5,557 nt of DNA, from contig WJKR01000069.1 of assembly GCA_014729015.1 (NCBI GenBank), positions 1 through 5,557 on the forward strand. The letters run 5' to 3'. Source of the stretch: Candidatus Woesearchaeota archaeon. Its GTDB lineage: Archaea > Nanobdellota > Nanobdellia > Woesearchaeales > WJKR01. Positions 4,551 through 5,557 of the stretch are shown here, piece by piece; positions within the stretch are counted from its first letter, which is position 1, and each line of letters starts with the position of its first letter. Under the pieces are notes generated by a model. It was not told the origin of the DNA. It saw only the letters and a program-made list of their open reading frames with translations, and made no database searches. Position numbers and translations under genes: made by a program.

Positions 4551-5557
4551 ATGGACATGCAGGCGTTTACCCTATTCCTGTACAACATCGCCATCCTCCC
4601 AGTCATCTTCCTCTCCGTCCTCTTCATCCTGCTCTCGCTGATCAACCTCGTCGTGGACCGCAAGCAGCAACGATACAAGCTACCCAAGGAGCTACCGTTC
4701 ATCAGCGTGCAAGTACCCACGTTCAACGACCCCATAGCGGTCCGCTGCATAGAAAGATGCCTGCGGTTTGACTATCCCAAGGACAAGTACGAGATTATCA
4801 TCGTCGACGACTCCACCAACCCAGAGACGCAGGCGAAGCTCATGCAGTTCACCGAGGACCACCCAGGATTCGTCAAGTACGTCCACCGCACCAACCGTGA
4901 CGGGTTCAAGCCGGGCGCGCTCAACAACGCCATGAAGATCACCAAAGGAGAAATTATCACCGTCTTCGATGCCGACTGGATCCCGCGGAAAGACTACCTG
5001 AAGACCATCATCGGGCCGTTCAGCGATCCGCAGGTAGCGATCGTGCAGTCACGGCAAGGATTCTACAACAAGGATACGAACATCATCACCCGGTTCGCCG
5101 CCTACCTCCTCATGATATTCCACACCATCGTCCTGCCCATCAGCAACAGCGTCAACACCGTCTTCTTCTGCGGCACGGCCGGCGCCATCCGTCGCAAGCA
5201 CTTCGAGGAGGTCGGCGGATGGAACAAGGCGAGCATCACCGAAGACTCGGAACTCAGCGTCAAGCTCCTCATCAAGGGCTACAAGACCGTCTACTTGCAG
5301 TATAGCACGCCCAGCGAGGTGCCCGACACGTTCGAGAGCTTCGTCAAGCAGCAGATGCGCTGGTGCTACGGCAACGTCCGCGTATTTGTCGATAACGCGC
5401 GCAACATCATCCTCGACAAGCACCTCAACCTCAAGCAAAAGCTCATGATACTCTACATGACCACTGCGCACATCACGGCGCCTTTCGTGCTGCTCATGAC
5501 CATCTTCGGCTTCGCGGGTTGGTTCTTCGGGGAGCCCACGCTCATGACCGTCGGCGA
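4551..5557 (+). CDS. Family 2 membrane glycosyltransferase, cellulose-synthase-like (3' end beyond window)
   Basis: An open frame of 335 complete codons runs off the window end. An N-terminal membrane segment (about 6-35) is followed by a GT2 catalytic domain with all the expected landmarks: VDD (D86-D87) in the nucleotide-binding half, FKPGALNNA (119-127), D140-A-D142 for metal and UDP binding, T230-E231-D232 with the likely catalytic base, and Q267-Q-M-R-W271 of processive enzymes. A further hydrophobic stretch begins near 298, with at least one membrane segment (about 303-326). This pattern is shared by BcsA, chitin and hyaluronan synthases, and by related poly-GlcNAc synthases; the sugar and product cannot be decided. 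The enzyme would use a nucleotide sugar on the cytoplasmic face and extend or export a glycan. It starts 2 bases after the DsbA-like gene, indicating co-transcription. The full protein probably carries more C-terminal membrane segments outside the window. Confidence 0.92.
   Translation, partial: MDMQAFTLFLYNIAILPVIFLSVLFILLSLINLVVDRKQQRYKLPKELPFISVQVPTFNDPIAVRCIERCLRFDYPKDKYEIIIVDDSTNPETQAKLMQFTEDHPGFVKYVHRTNRDGFKPGALNNAMKITKGEIITVFDADWIPRKDYLKTIIGPFSDPQVAIVQSRQGFYNKDTNIITRFAAYLLMIFHTIVLPISNSVNTVFFCGTAGAIRRKHFEEVGGWNKASITEDSELSVKLLIKGYKTVYLQYSTPSEVPDTFESFVKQQMRWCYGNVRVFVDNARNIILDKHLNLKQKLMILYMTTAHITAPFVLLMTIFGFAGWFFGEPTLMTVG

Noticed and set aside
5049..5471. 140-codon minus-strand open frame opposite the glycosyltransferase
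   Set aside because: It is antisense to a region encoding the TED and QQMRW motifs; the acidic, Val-rich composition is the mirror of the coding strand.

Overview
The window most likely comes from an archaeon, probably of the DPANN/Woesearchaeota type; the lineage is an inference. The clearest evidence is a full archaeal MBF1 gene (N-terminal zinc ribbon, Cro/C1-type HTH, C-terminal 'LTIGDMLRR' tail). Archaeal TATA-like elements also sit at plausible distances before several genes, two of them so close to the start codon that a leaderless or nearly leaderless transcript is expected.

Layout. Positions 1-55 hold the probable last codons of an upstream gene. A TATA box at 59-69 precedes a GH3-family acyl-adenylating enzyme (89-1660, +). 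Positions 1661-2075 hold no intact gene; they contain a broken response-regulator receiver gene on the minus strand (1738-1960) and an AT-rich divergent promoter region with a perfect 10-bp inverted repeat (2008-2031). MBF1 (2076-2540) follows, and 3 nt after it comes a membrane-anchored thioredoxin-fold protein with a CDGC active site (2544-3242). A new promoter (TATA at 3265-3274), followed directly by a perfect 9-bp-arm palindrome (3275-3295), leads a second tightly packed run: a Yip1-like membrane protein (3316-3825), a DsbA-like protein whose CxxC is replaced by S-A-G-A (3832-4548), and a family 2 membrane glycosyltransferase (4551 to beyond the window end).

How the genes may work together. 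The second run, with the membrane thioredoxin just before it, looks like a cell-envelope locus: a membrane-remodelling or anchor protein, two extracytoplasmic thioredoxin-fold proteins (one apparently redox-active, one without catalytic cysteines) and a polysaccharide- or glycan-forming glycosyltransferase. A joint role is inferred from order and spacing only. No tRNA, rRNA, CRISPR array or insertion sequence was seen.
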